DNA of 64,000 nt from Chitinophaga sp. GbtcB8 (GCF_019091455.1 NZ_JAGXJN010000039.1:1-64000); one strand, 5' to 3'. Positions 18,128 to 25,858 are shown, numbered from the stretch's first letter. The notes: generated by a model from the sequence alone, not told the origin. Made by a program: numbers and translations.

Positions 18128-19000
18128 ATGATCTTAAGGAAACTAGCGCTTTTCGGTTGTTTACTGCTCACAGTACTAACCAGTTACCAGCCCGCTAATG
18201 CTCAAAAAGGCCAACGCCTGCTGAAGAACCACCCCGGTGTAGTGTCTTACACCTACCGTAAAGATTTTGCAAAGGATATGCCCGGTACCCTGGACCTGGT
18301 GAAGAAGAACGGTTTTACAGACATTGAATTCTCTAACCTTTTTGGCCAAACGGCGCAGGATATACGTAAATGGATCGATGAAAGAGGTATTAAATGCTCT
18401 TCCTTTGGCGTGAGCTATGAAGACCTGACCACCAAAACCGACCAGGTAGCAAAAAATGCGAAAACATTAGGCGCTAAATTCGTACGGGTGGCCGGCTTTC
18501 CGCACAGCAAAACCGGTTTAACGCTGGATGAAGCCAAACAAGGCATTTCCGAATTTAACCGCGTAGGCAAAATATTAAAGGACCAGTATGGCCTTACCCT
18601 CATATATCACAATCATGGTTTTGAATTTCAGCCGTATGAGAAAGGTACCCTGTTCGATTATATTGTACAGCAAACCAATCCCCGTTATGTAAGCCTGGAA
18701 ATGGATATCCTGTGGGTATTCTTCCCCGGCCAGGACCCGGTGGCCCTGCTGAAAAAATATGGCAACCGCTTTAAGACCATGCACGTAAAAGACCTGAAGA
18801 AAGGAGTGGAAGGCAACCTGTCCGGCGGTACCAACCCGGAAAATGATGTGGCGCTTGGCACGGGACAGATCAATATTCCCGCTGTATTGAAAGCTGCCAA
18901 ACGTTCAGCCATTGAGCATTATTACATTGAAGACGAAAGCAGCAACGTGGAAACACAGGTACCGCAAAGCGTTCAATACCTGCTGGGCCTTAAAGAGTAG
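18128..19000 (+). CDS. Secreted sugar phosphate isomerase/epimerase-like TIM-barrel protein
   Basis: A 290-residue xylose-isomerase-like TIM barrel (AP endonuclease 2 superfamily). The N terminus is a signal peptide (LALFGCLLLTVLTSYQPANA), so it acts outside the cytoplasm. Family motifs include YHNHGFEF, SLEMDILWVF and KTMHVKDLKKG, which supply metal-binding His, Glu and Asp residues. A TTG at 18119 is also in frame, but the ATG at 18128 is more likely. In Bacteroidota such proteins are found with sugar-oxidation genes, but the reaction here is not known. The end overlaps the convergent HlyD gene by 28 bp. Confidence 0.85.
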   Translation: MILRKLALFGCLLLTVLTSYQPANAQKGQRLLKNHPGVVSYTYRKDFAKDMPGTLDLVKKNGFTDIEFSNLFGQTAQDIRKWIDERGIKCSSFGVSYEDLTTKTDQVAKNAKTLGAKFVRVAGFPHSKTGLTLDEAKQGISEFNRVGKILKDQYGLTLIYHNHGFEFQPYEKGTLFDYIVQQTNPRYVSLEMDILWVFFPGQDPVALLKKYGNRFKTMHVKDLKKGVEGNLSGGTNPENDVALGTGQINIPAVLKAAKRSAIEHYYIEDESSNVETQVPQSVQYLLGLKE

Positions 19001-20250
19001 AACAGCCTTTCCAGTATGCTCATATCATTGGTAAGCACTTCTGCAATACCCGGTAGTTGAGGTTGTGAGGGGATCTGCCGGTGAGCCGTTGTTAACAGGC
19101 CATTTGCCAGCTGTATATCCATAGCATAGGCAGTGTCTAACGCTACCGCAGATACGTTGCTGATATTTCCCCGGATCATGCCAAACTCCCGGAACGGGTA
19201 TGCCGATAATTTGATCAATACTTTCTGACCTTTTTTTACCTTGCCGGCGCCAAACACCGGCAAGGTTGCTTTAGCCACGTAGTGCTGCACCGGCGGCACT
19301 ATCATCAGCACCGCTTCTCCGCTGCTTACAAACTGGTGAGCTTTCCAGAACTTAAAAAAGCTGACCTTACCGGCTACCGGGCTTTTTACCAAATATTGCT
19401 GTTCCCATACTTCCAGCTGTCCCTGTAGCTGTTTTACCTGTTCCCGTACTTTTTGTTGCAGATCATTTTCTTGCTGCAGGGATTGTTGCTGCAGGTCTGT
19501 AATGGTTTTTAAGTATTCAGTTTGCTGCAGCTTGTTTTGCAGCAGGTTGGCGCGGGTAGCATCTGCAGTCATTTGTTTGTCCAGCAGCTGGCGTTTGCTG
19601 TTATCTAATTCCAGCGGGGCTATTACTTTTTCCCTGGCCAGCTGGGAATCTATTTTAAAGCGTTTTTGTTCCAGCATCAGCTGTTGCTGCAACATTATAT
19701 CCTTGTGTTGTAATTCTTCATTTAGCTGGTGCTGGGTGGTTAGCTGTGATTGCAGCTGCGCTACCTTTTGCGTGGTAAAATGTTTGTCCGTGAAAAAAAG
19801 ATACTGGTTCACCGCCTGGTACAGCGCAGCATAACCGCCCTGTAAGGCGCCCAGCTGTAAAGGTTGTGCAAAGTTAAACCGGCGCAGGGTGGGGGCCAGA
19901 TTAAAGGAAGTGTCCAACTGGTTTAGTAATGTTTGCAGCAGGCGGATATCCGCATAGCGGGCGGCATTTTCCAGGATGTAAATGGGAGCGTTCTCCTGCA
20001 CGGCGGCATTGTTCTGTACAAATAGCTCACTAATCTTACCACCGGGTTGCGCTACTATTTTTACAGGCGGGTTGGCAGAAGTGATGTTCACCTGGGTCGT
20101 GATCACATCGGGGTAATGAATAAAATATGCTCCTGCAAACAGTAGTATAACAACGGCAAACAGCAGGGTAATGCCCCGGCGCACGATCCAGTGCGGCATT
20201 TTGCTCATAATATCCTGTACTTCTTCGTGATGGTGTTGATATTGTGGCAT
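18973..20250 (-). CDS. HlyD-family periplasmic adaptor of the first peptide exporter
   Basis: A 425-residue membrane-fusion protein. One N-terminal transmembrane helix (residues 27-45, GITLLFAVVILLFAGAYF) is followed by a lipoyl-type half (VKIVAQPGGKISELFV), a long coiled coil rich in Gln and Leu (about 150-285), the second lipoyl half (YLVKSPVAGKVSFF) and a beta-barrel domain. It would link the ABC exporter to an outer membrane channel. It lies 12 nt downstream of the C39 ABC gene on the same strand and is surely cotranscribed. No outer-membrane factor gene is nearby. The unusual 28-bp tail overlap with the isomerase gene is noted. Confidence 0.9.
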   Translation of the reverse strand: MPQYQHHHEEVQDIMSKMPHWIVRRGITLLFAVVILLFAGAYFIHYPDVITTQVNITSANPPVKIVAQPGGKISELFVQNNAAVQENAPIYILENAARYADIRLLQTLLNQLDTSFNLAPTLRRFNFAQPLQLGALQGGYAALYQAVNQYLFFTDKHFTTQKVAQLQSQLTTQHQLNEELQHKDIMLQQQLMLEQKRFKIDSQLAREKVIAPLELDNSKRQLLDKQMTADATRANLLQNKLQQTEYLKTITDLQQQSLQQENDLQQKVREQVKQLQGQLEVWEQQYLVKSPVAGKVSFFKFWKAHQFVSSGEAVLMIVPPVQHYVAKATLPVFGAGKVKKGQKVLIKLSAYPFREFGMIRGNISNVSAVALDTAYAMDIQLANGLLTTAHRQIPSQPQLPGIAEVLTNDMSILERLFYSLRPSRY

Positions 20251-20262
20251 AACAATTTCTTT

Positions 20263-22470
20263 TTAATCTCCCAGTTCCAGCTGGTTCTTTACCAGCTCAA
20301 AATATTTTCCTCTTTTACGGGTAAGGGTTTGATGGTTACCCACTTCCACAATGCGGCCCTGTTCCAGCACTACGATCTGGTCTGCATGTTTTACCGTGCT
20401 TAAACGGTGCGCGATCACTACCACGGTTTTACCCTGGAAAAATTGTTGGAGGTTTTCTATGATGATCTTTTCATTATTGGCATCCAGCGCACTGGTGGCT
20501 TCATCAAAGAACAGGTATTGCGGATCTTTGTATACTGCACGGGCAATGAGCAGGCGCTGTTTTTGCCCGGTGCTTAACCCATTGCCAATGTTGCCTATTT
20601 TGGTGGCATAACCGGCAGGCAGCTGCTGTATAAAGCTTTCAATATTAGCTACCCTTGCGGCATGCAGCAGCTTGCGCTCGTTGATCTTTTCATCGCCCAC
20701 GGCAATGTTACGGGCAATGGTATCTGAAAAAATAAATCCTTCCTGCATCACTACACCGCACTGGCGCCGCCACCATTTGGGCGAGAGCCGGGATAGTTCC
20801 GTATGCCCTACCAGTAGCTTGCCGGCTACCGGTTCATAAAAGCGTAACAACATTTTTAGCAGGGTGGTTTTACCGCTACCGCTGCTGCCAACGATAGCGG
20901 TTACCTTCCCTTCAGGAATATTGAGGTTAACATCTTTCAGCACATAGGGGCTGCTGCCGCTGCTGTACAGGAAAGAAAGATCTTCCAGCTGCAGATCGCC
21001 ATTTTGTAACAGGGGTGTTTGCAGCGTAAATGTATCTGTAACCGTTGCCGGTTCTTCATTGTCGCGGTTATGGATTTCCCCCAGTCTTTCCAGGCTTATA
21101 CGCGCATCCTGTGCAGAGCGGAAAAAGGCCAGCAGCTGTTCCAATGGGCTGTTCATTTGCCCTATCATATAACTCACGCCCAGCAGCATGCCCAGCGTCA
21201 TTTGCCCGTTCACCACTTCGCGCGCTGCAATGTAGGAGATGAGGATATTCTTCAGCTGTGAAAAGAAAAGGTTGCCGGTTTGCTGGTACTGTTCCAGCGT
21301 AAGGCTGCTGATATTAAGGCGGAACAGGCGGGCCTGTATACGTTCCCATTCCCAGCGTTTGGGTGTTTCGCAGTTATTGAGCTTTATTTCCTGCATGCCG
21401 GTGATCAGCTCATATAGGCTGTTCTGGTTATTGCTCATTTGCTGAAAGCGTTTATAGTCCAGCTCTTTACGCTTTTGCAAAAAGAAAACGATCCATACAA
21501 CAGACAGCACACTGCCTGCCAAAAAGATGAACAGGATCTTTAAGCTATAAATGCCCAGCACCACGGAAAATACCATCAGGCTTACAAAAGAGAATAGTGT
21601 ATGCAGCGTTTGCGTGGTCAGGAACTGCTCAATTCTGCCATGATCATTAATGCGCTGTGTAATGTCCCCGATCATTTTTGCATCAAAAAAGCGGATGGGC
21701 AGCTGCATAAGCTTAGTCAGGAAGTCAGATATAATAGACATATTGATACGGCTGTTCATATGCAGCAGTATCCAGCTGCGGATCATTTCCACAGCGGTGG
21801 TGCCAATAAACAATACCAGCTGGGATACGAGCACCAGCTGAATAAAGCCCATGTTCTGGTAATTCACGCCATAGTCTACCAGACTTTGGGTAAGAAAGGG
21901 CAGTACCAGCGCCAGTAAGCTGCCCAGTAACATGCCCAGGATCAGCTGGGTTATATATTTACGGTAAGGAGTTAGATATTGGAACAGGAACTGAAAACCT
22001 TTACGGGCAGCGGCATCTTCCTCATGCTGGTAAAAGAGCGGGGTGGGTTCCAGCATTAGCACAATACCTTGTGCATCTTCTTTACTGGCCCAGCTTTTCA
22101 GGAAAGCAGCCTTGTCTACTTTTACCAGGCCATGCCCTGGATCGGCAATTAATAATTTATCGTTTGCTTTATTACTGTTATAGTTCTGCGGGGGTAGTAC
22201 AACATAATGATCCTGGTTCCAGTGCAGGATGCAGGGTAGCGCCACTTCTTTATCCAGCTGCTCAAAATTTACCGCTGCCGCTAATGTGCGGAAACCGATC
22301 TTTTCTGCTGCTTCGCTGATGCCCAGCAGCGATACGCCTTCGCGGCTCATATCGCTCATTTGCCGTAGGCTGTCCAGCGAATAATGGCGCCCGTAATGTT
22401 TGGCTATCATACGCAAACAGGTGGGGCCGCAGTCCATAGTATCTAATTGTTTGTAGATGGGGAAACGCAT
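20263..22470 (-). CDS. Peptidase-containing (C39) ABC exporter for GG-leader peptides
   Basis: A 735-residue bacteriocin-type exporter that cleaves double-glycine leaders and pumps the peptide out. The N-terminal C39 peptidase is intact: Cys14 in MDCGPTCL, His in HWNQDHYVVL and Asp in IADPGHG. A six-helix ABC membrane domain follows (about 165-450). The ATPase has Walker A GSSGSGKTT, Walker B YLFFDEATSALD and the H loop VVIAHRLS. The signature reads LSTGQ instead of LSGGQ. It diverges from the lanthipeptide-like genes and its promoter carries the same 20-bp box as theirs, so those peptides are its probable cargo. Confidence 0.93.
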   Translation of the reverse strand: MRFPIYKQLDTMDCGPTCLRMIAKHYGRHYSLDSLRQMSDMSREGVSLLGISEAAEKIGFRTLAAAVNFEQLDKEVALPCILHWNQDHYVVLPPQNYNSNKANDKLLIADPGHGLVKVDKAAFLKSWASKEDAQGIVLMLEPTPLFYQHEEDAAARKGFQFLFQYLTPYRKYITQLILGMLLGSLLALVLPFLTQSLVDYGVNYQNMGFIQLVLVSQLVLFIGTTAVEMIRSWILLHMNSRINMSIISDFLTKLMQLPIRFFDAKMIGDITQRINDHGRIEQFLTTQTLHTLFSFVSLMVFSVVLGIYSLKILFIFLAGSVLSVVWIVFFLQKRKELDYKRFQQMSNNQNSLYELITGMQEIKLNNCETPKRWEWERIQARLFRLNISSLTLEQYQQTGNLFFSQLKNILISYIAAREVVNGQMTLGMLLGVSYMIGQMNSPLEQLLAFFRSAQDARISLERLGEIHNRDNEEPATVTDTFTLQTPLLQNGDLQLEDLSFLYSSGSSPYVLKDVNLNIPEGKVTAIVGSSGSGKTTLLKMLLRFYEPVAGKLLVGHTELSRLSPKWWRRQCGVVMQEGFIFSDTIARNIAVGDEKINERKLLHAARVANIESFIQQLPAGYATKIGNIGNGLSTGQKQRLLIARAVYKDPQYLFFDEATSALDANNEKIIIENLQQFFQGKTVVVIAHRLSTVKHADQIVVLEQGRIVEVGNHQTLTRKRGKYFELVKNQLELGD

Positions 22471-22489
22471 ATAGTTAAAAGATCAGCCG

Positions 22490-22538
22490 CGAAGGTAGCA
22501 GGAATGCCGGCGCACAAGCTCCCTGTAAAAGGTGATTT
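22490..22538 (-). promoter_or_regulatory. Promoter of the first C39 exporter with shared 20-bp box
   Basis: Read on the minus strand, AAATCACCTTTTACAGGGAG (22538-22519) lies exactly 41 bp before TAccTTCG (22497-22490), a 7/8 match to the -7 consensus. The same box and distance occur before both lanthipeptide-like genes. Confidence 0.7.
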
Positions 22539-22573
22539 TTTAACGATGAAAAAATAGTGCTTACTGGTTTAAG

Positions 22574-22621
22574 AAATCACTGTTTCAGGGGAGAGTAGCG
22601 CAATGAGCGGTTAATACTTTG
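22574..22621 (+). promoter_or_regulatory. Promoter of the first lanthipeptide-like gene with shared 20-bp box
   Basis: AAATCACTGTTTCAGGGGAG (22574-22593) precedes TACTTTG (22615-22621), which is one base short of the -7 consensus. The box-to-TA distance is 41 bp, as in the two related promoters. Confidence 0.65.
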
Positions 22622-22646
22622 CAGCCATTCGTAACCACAAATAAAG

Positions 22647-22674
22647 TTTACTGCTTTTTAAGATTACAAAAGCA
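22647..22674 (+). repeat. Leader repeat copy 1 with internal hairpin
   Basis: A 28-bp sequence identical to 23047-23074. Its 3' part is an inverted repeat, TGCTTTT / AAAAGCA with a 9-nt loop, ending 9 nt before the ATG. It could be an operator or a 5'-leader hairpin controlling translation. Confidence 0.8.
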
Positions 22675-22683
22675 ATTACCGCC

Positions 22684-22857
22684 ATGAAGAAGCAAGCATC
22701 AAAAAAACTTTCATTAGGAAAATTGAAAGTAGCAAGCCTGGGAAAAGCTAGCCAGGAAATGGTAAAAGGGGGCATGCCTATTGACTTTACAAAAGTGAGC
22801 GTATGTGCACGCATGTGTTGCGGAAGCGACTACAATGCGCAGTGCCGCACGCTTTAA
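22684..22857 (+). CDS. Class I lanthipeptide-like precursor peptide, copy 1
   Basis: A 57-residue peptide. The leader (residues 1-30) begins MKKQASKKLSLGKLKVASL, which resembles Bacteroidota class I lanthipeptide leaders, and ends in a double glycine (MVKGG). The 27-residue core has four cysteines (SVCARMCCGS, NAQCRTL) plus Ser and Thr residues that could be dehydrated. C39 exporters cleave after GG, so the core would start MPIDFTKVS. It is a close paralogue of 23084-23257 and is near LanC and a C39 exporter. Without a visible LanB, lanthionine formation is inferred; disulfides are the alternative. A strong terminator follows. Confidence 0.85.
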   Translation: MKKQASKKLSLGKLKVASLGKASQEMVKGGMPIDFTKVSVCARMCCGSDYNAQCRTL

Positions 22858-22885
22858 TAGATAATAGGAAACCATGCACAGAAAG

Positions 22886-22914
22886 GGCGTATCAGATTTG
22901 ATACGCCTTTTTTT
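22886..22914 (+). terminator. Intrinsic terminator after lanthipeptide-like gene 1
   Basis: A perfect 9-bp stem GGCGTATCA / TGATACGCC with a GATT loop is followed by seven T. Confidence 0.93.
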
Positions 22915-22961
22915 ATTCAGTGCATTCACTGCTTTGTTTATTTAAACCGGGCTTTTTTATA

Positions 22962-23010
22962 AAATCACCTTTTCCGGGGAGATCGTCTTGCCGCGGCGCC
23001 TATACTTTTG
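22962..23010 (+). promoter_or_regulatory. Promoter of the second lanthipeptide-like gene with shared 20-bp box
   Basis: AAATCACCTTTTCCGGGGAG (22962-22981) lies 41 bp before TActTTTG (23003-23010), a full -7 match. No TTTG is seen at -33, so the box may replace it as an activator site. Confidence 0.72.
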
Positions 23011-23046
23011 CGCTATCATTATTTCATTAACCACTCAATTAAAGTT

Positions 23047-23074
23047 TTTACTGCTTTTTAAGATTACAAAAGCA
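23047..23074 (+). repeat. Leader repeat copy 2 with internal hairpin
   Basis: Identical in 28 bp to 22647-22674 and offset by exactly 400 bp. It contains the same TGCTTTT / AAAAGCA inverted repeat and ends 9 nt before the ATG. Confidence 0.8.
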
Positions 23075-23083
23075 TTCTGTGTC

Positions 23084-23257
23084 ATGAAAAAACAATCCCA
23101 AAAGAAATTAACCCTGGGAAAAATTACTGTAGCCAGCCTGACTAAAGCCGATCAGCAAATGGTAAAAGGCGGTTTACCAAGAGACTTTACAAAGAGAAGC
23201 GTATGCGCAGACGGTTGTTGCGAATCAGACATTAACGCACAGTGCCGTACCCTGTAA
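23084..23257 (+). CDS. Class I lanthipeptide-like precursor peptide, copy 2
   Basis: A 57-residue paralogue of the previous peptide with the same architecture: leader MKKQSQKKLTLGKITVASL, cleavage signal MVKGG and a 27-residue core. The cores share DFTK, SVCA, the CC pair, SD and the terminal NAQCRTL. They differ mainly at charged or bulky sites (PID versus PRD, ARM versus ADG, DYN versus DIN). All four cysteines align. The ATG at 23084 is chosen over the in-frame ATG at 22988 because it matches the paralogue and follows the shared leader repeat. A terminator separates it from lanC. Confidence 0.86.
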   Translation: MKKQSQKKLTLGKITVASLTKADQQMVKGGLPRDFTKRSVCADGCCESDINAQCRTL

Positions 23258-23276
23258 TTGCTAAAGCATTTCATTT

Positions 23277-23316
23277 ACAAAACACACTTCATGTATGTGG
23301 AGTGTGTTTTGTTTTT
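23277..23316 (+). terminator. Intrinsic terminator between precursor 2 and lanC
   Basis: A perfect 12-bp stem ACAAAACACACT / AGTGTGTTTTGT with a 12-nt loop is followed by TTTT. It would let the precursor be made in excess over LanC by partial read-through. Confidence 0.9.
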
Positions 23317-23333
23317 AACCCCTCATCATTTTT

Positions 23334-24527
23334 ATGAAACAGCTATATAAGATCCTGGCAGATATCAGCACCGCGCTGGATCATTTTATTGAGCAGGAAA
23401 CAGCACCCGGCCTGCTAAGCGGTTACGGTGGCAGCGCCTTATTTTATGCCTATTACCACCGCTTAACCGGCAGACAGGAACACCTGCATAAAATGGAGCA
23501 GGTGGTAATGAAAGCAGTGCATGTAATGGCTACGGAAGAAATGATCCATTCCCATTGTAACGGTATTGCCGGGATAAGCTGGTGTTTGCAGCATTTAATG
23601 CAGCTGGGGTTTATTGAAAAGGAAGAAGGCGCAAATGCTTTTGAAGAAACAGATGCGCTGCTGTACCAGTATATGGACCAGGAGCTAAGTGAAAAGCGCT
23701 ACGATCTTTTACACGAAGGCTTAGGCCCTGCCTTGTATTTCCTGGAGCGGGAGGCGGGACCTGCTGTGAATGCCTGCCTGGAAAATGTTGTTGCCCGGCT
23801 GGAAAAGGCTGCTGTGCCTAGGGCTACCGGCATTAGCTGGAAAGATGGCTTTGTGAAGAAGAACCAGGACGGTGATCATTATAACCTGGGTTTAGCCCAT
23901 GGTATGCCGGCCATACTGGCGGTACTGGGAATGATCTATGAAAGGGGAATAGCGCAGGAACGTGCCCGGCCTTTGCTGGAAAAGGGTATACAATGGTTAT
24001 TAACCACCCGTAATCAAAACACCGGCGCCGGCATTTCCTGTTACCCAACCATGGTAACGGCAGGCAGTAAACCCATTGGTAACCCGCTAAGCCGCCTGGG
24101 CTGGTGTTATGGCGATCCCGGTATTGCCATCACCCTATGGAACGCCGGTGTGCGCCTGCAGAACGAGCGTTTTAAACAGGAGGCCTGCAATATCCTGGTA
24201 CAGATCATGCAGCACCGCGATGCGGAGAACGGTAGTGTGCGGGATGCCGGCTTATGCCATGGCAGCATGGGGCTGGCGCATATTTATAACCGCGTGTACG
24301 CGGGGAGTGGTAATGAGCTGTTACGCAGGGGCATGGAGCACTGGCTGCAGCAAACCCTGGCTTTCCGTACCTGGCCCGACGGGCCGGCTGGTTTTAAATG
24401 CCATACCATGAGCGGTATGGTGAACAGCTATAACCTGCTGGAAGGTATTACCGGCATCGGGCTGGCCCTGATGGCTGTTCTTGATCCACAGGCAGCAGCC
24501 TGGGACCGCTGTATGCTGCTCTCCTGA
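23334..24527 (+). CDS. lanC: LanC-family lanthionine synthetase cyclase
   Basis: A 397-residue alpha,alpha-toroid cyclase that adds cysteine thiols to dehydrated Ser/Thr to make lanthionine rings. Zinc ligands are present: Cys258 in GWCYGDPG, and Cys308-His309 in GLCHGSMG. The other family repeats include HCNGIAGISW, LHEGLGPALYF and NLGLAHGMPAI, where His189 matches the usual active-site His. The length is normal for LanC. It lies 76 bp after precursor 2. No LanB dehydratase and no LanM fusion is present in the window, so the partner must be elsewhere if the ring chemistry occurs. Confidence 0.93.
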   Translation: MKQLYKILADISTALDHFIEQETAPGLLSGYGGSALFYAYYHRLTGRQEHLHKMEQVVMKAVHVMATEEMIHSHCNGIAGISWCLQHLMQLGFIEKEEGANAFEETDALLYQYMDQELSEKRYDLLHEGLGPALYFLEREAGPAVNACLENVVARLEKAAVPRATGISWKDGFVKKNQDGDHYNLGLAHGMPAILAVLGMIYERGIAQERARPLLEKGIQWLLTTRNQNTGAGISCYPTMVTAGSKPIGNPLSRLGWCYGDPGIAITLWNAGVRLQNERFKQEACNILVQIMQHRDAENGSVRDAGLCHGSMGLAHIYNRVYAGSGNELLRRGMEHWLQQTLAFRTWPDGPAGFKCHTMSGMVNSYNLLEGITGIGLALMAVLDPQAAAWDRCMLLS

Positions 24528-24530
24528 TTA

Positions 24531-24563
24531 GTTGGAAAAATGGGGAACAATTTTGTAGCTTTG
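24531..24563 (+). promoter_or_regulatory. Promoter of the response regulator gene
   Basis: GTTG at 24531-24534, a 21-bp spacer and TAgcTTTG at 24556-24563 (full -7 match). The ATG follows 19 nt downstream. It lacks the 20-bp box of the peptide promoters. Confidence 0.72.
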
Positions 24564-24582
24564 AAAACAGCTCTAACAGTAT

Positions 24583-25209
24583 ATGGTACGCGTTTTCATT
24601 GTCGATGATCATCCCCTGGTTTTAGAAGGGTTACGTTCCCTGCTTGGCTCCGAAAAAGACATTTTACTCACCGGACATGCCCCCAATGGCCAGGCCTGCC
24701 TGGACTATTTTACAGAAAATAAAGCAGATGTGATCCTGATGGACATTGGCCTGCCGGATATGAGCGGTATAGACCTGTGCTGCATGATCAAAACAAAATA
24801 CCCGGAAGTAATGGTGCTGGCCCTCAGCTCCTTTAACGATGGCCACCATGTAAAACAAATGATGGACAAAGGCGCCAGCGGTTATGTGATCAAGAATGCC
24901 GATAAGGAAGTGCTGCTGGAAGCCGTTAATGAAGTAAATAAAGGTAAAACCTACCTGTGTTTTGAGGCCGGCCATGCTGCCCGCAAAGAAGATAATAACA
25001 CCCTTAACAAATTACCTCCTTTAACCCGCCGCGAAAAAGAAGTGCTGCAGCTGATTGCAGAAGGTTACACGAACCCTGAAATAGCCGAAAAATTATTCGT
25101 CAGCGCCTCTACTGTAGATACCCATCGCAAAAGCTTACTCGCCAAGCTGGATGTGAAGAATACCGCCGTCCTTATCCGTTTTGCACTAGAGAATAAGCTG
25201 GTCAAATAG
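24583..25209 (+). CDS. NarL/FixJ-family response regulator
   Basis: A 208-residue two-component regulator. The receiver domain has the acidic pocket VDDHP, phospho-acceptor Asp54 in ILMDIGLPDMSG and the conserved Lys in GYVIKNADKE. The LuxR-type HTH runs from LTRREKEVLQLIAEG to STVDTHRKSLLAKL. No histidine kinase gene adjoins it. Its place right after lanC makes it the best local candidate for the factor that reads the shared 20-bp promoter box, but that is inference. It ends 10 bp from the convergent PPTase gene. Confidence 0.93.
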   Translation: MVRVFIVDDHPLVLEGLRSLLGSEKDILLTGHAPNGQACLDYFTENKADVILMDIGLPDMSGIDLCCMIKTKYPEVMVLALSSFNDGHHVKQMMDKGASGYVIKNADKEVLLEAVNEVNKGKTYLCFEAGHAARKEDNNTLNKLPPLTRREKEVLQLIAEGYTNPEIAEKLFVSASTVDTHRKSLLAKLDVKNTAVLIRFALENKLVK

Positions 25210-25219
25210 GAATTAATAA

Positions 25220-25858
25220 TTAAAAGCGCACCTCTTCCACTTTGATCTGCAGCCCTTTCTGGTCAGTGGCTACATGGCAGGCATAGTCCGGGAAAGCTTT
25301 TATTTCATGCAGGTACCATTGGTTCTTTTCCAGGGTAACCATACTTTTATTGGTTACATCCAGGCTGGTGAGCGCCGTATTAAGGCCGCTGCCATCTGCT
25401 TTCAGGATAGCCTCTTTGCAGGTCCAGTGAGCGTAGAATGCGTGTAATGGATTGGGCGCATTATTAATGGCCGCCCATTCAGTATCTGTAAACTGGCCTT
25501 TAAAATCGTTGATATTAATAGGGCGGATGGCCTCCACGTCAATGCCTATACGTCCATGCGGGCTTACCACACAGGCTACCATGCGGCCGGCATGTGAAAT
25601 ATTGAAATCTATATTGTCTTCCAGGAACGGGCGCCCAAACCCGGTATACCGCAGCATATGCAGGTTAGCGGTGCGGCCATGCGCTTTCAGCGCAGCCAGT
25701 AACAGGTGTTTGCCCAGCAGGCTGGCATGGGCATCTTCCCATCGCCTGAACTTTGAGATCTTTGTTTGCAGGTACACCGGTAATTGTTCCACTAAAACCT
25801 GGAAGGTAGCGGTAGGCAGCGGTATAGGGTAGTTGGCAAAATAAATGGTTCCCGCCAT
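25220..25858 (-). CDS. 4'-phosphopantetheinyl transferase, Sfp type
   Basis: A 212-residue enzyme that transfers phosphopantetheine from CoA to carrier proteins. The core motifs are GIDVEAIRP (metal-binding Asp and Glu) and FYAHWTCKEAILKADGSGL (WxxKEA motif). An upstream NISHAGRMVACVV matches the usual P-loop-like segment. The length suits an Sfp-type rather than an AcpS-type enzyme. No carrier-protein or NRPS/PKS gene is in the window, so it probably serves clusters elsewhere. It separates the two peptide-export systems, and a functional link to either is not supported. Confidence 0.9.
   Translation of the reverse strand: MAGTIYFANYPIPLPTATFQVLVEQLPVYLQTKISKFRRWEDAHASLLGKHLLLAALKAHGRTANLHMLRYTGFGRPFLEDNIDFNISHAGRMVACVVSPHGRIGIDVEAIRPININDFKGQFTDTEWAAINNAPNPLHAFYAHWTCKEAILKADGSGLNTALTSLDVTNKSMVTLEKNQWYLHEIKAFPDYACHVATDQKGLQIKVEEVRF

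Noticed and set aside
22684-23257. Calling the precursors pinensins
   Set aside because: The genus link and leader type fit, but I cannot align the cores with the pinensin sequence here and the expected LanB is absent.
25220-25858. Phosphopantetheinyl transferase as part of the peptide cluster
   Set aside because: No carrier-protein domain exists in either peptide system, and the gene is convergent with the response regulator, so adjacency alone is not enough.
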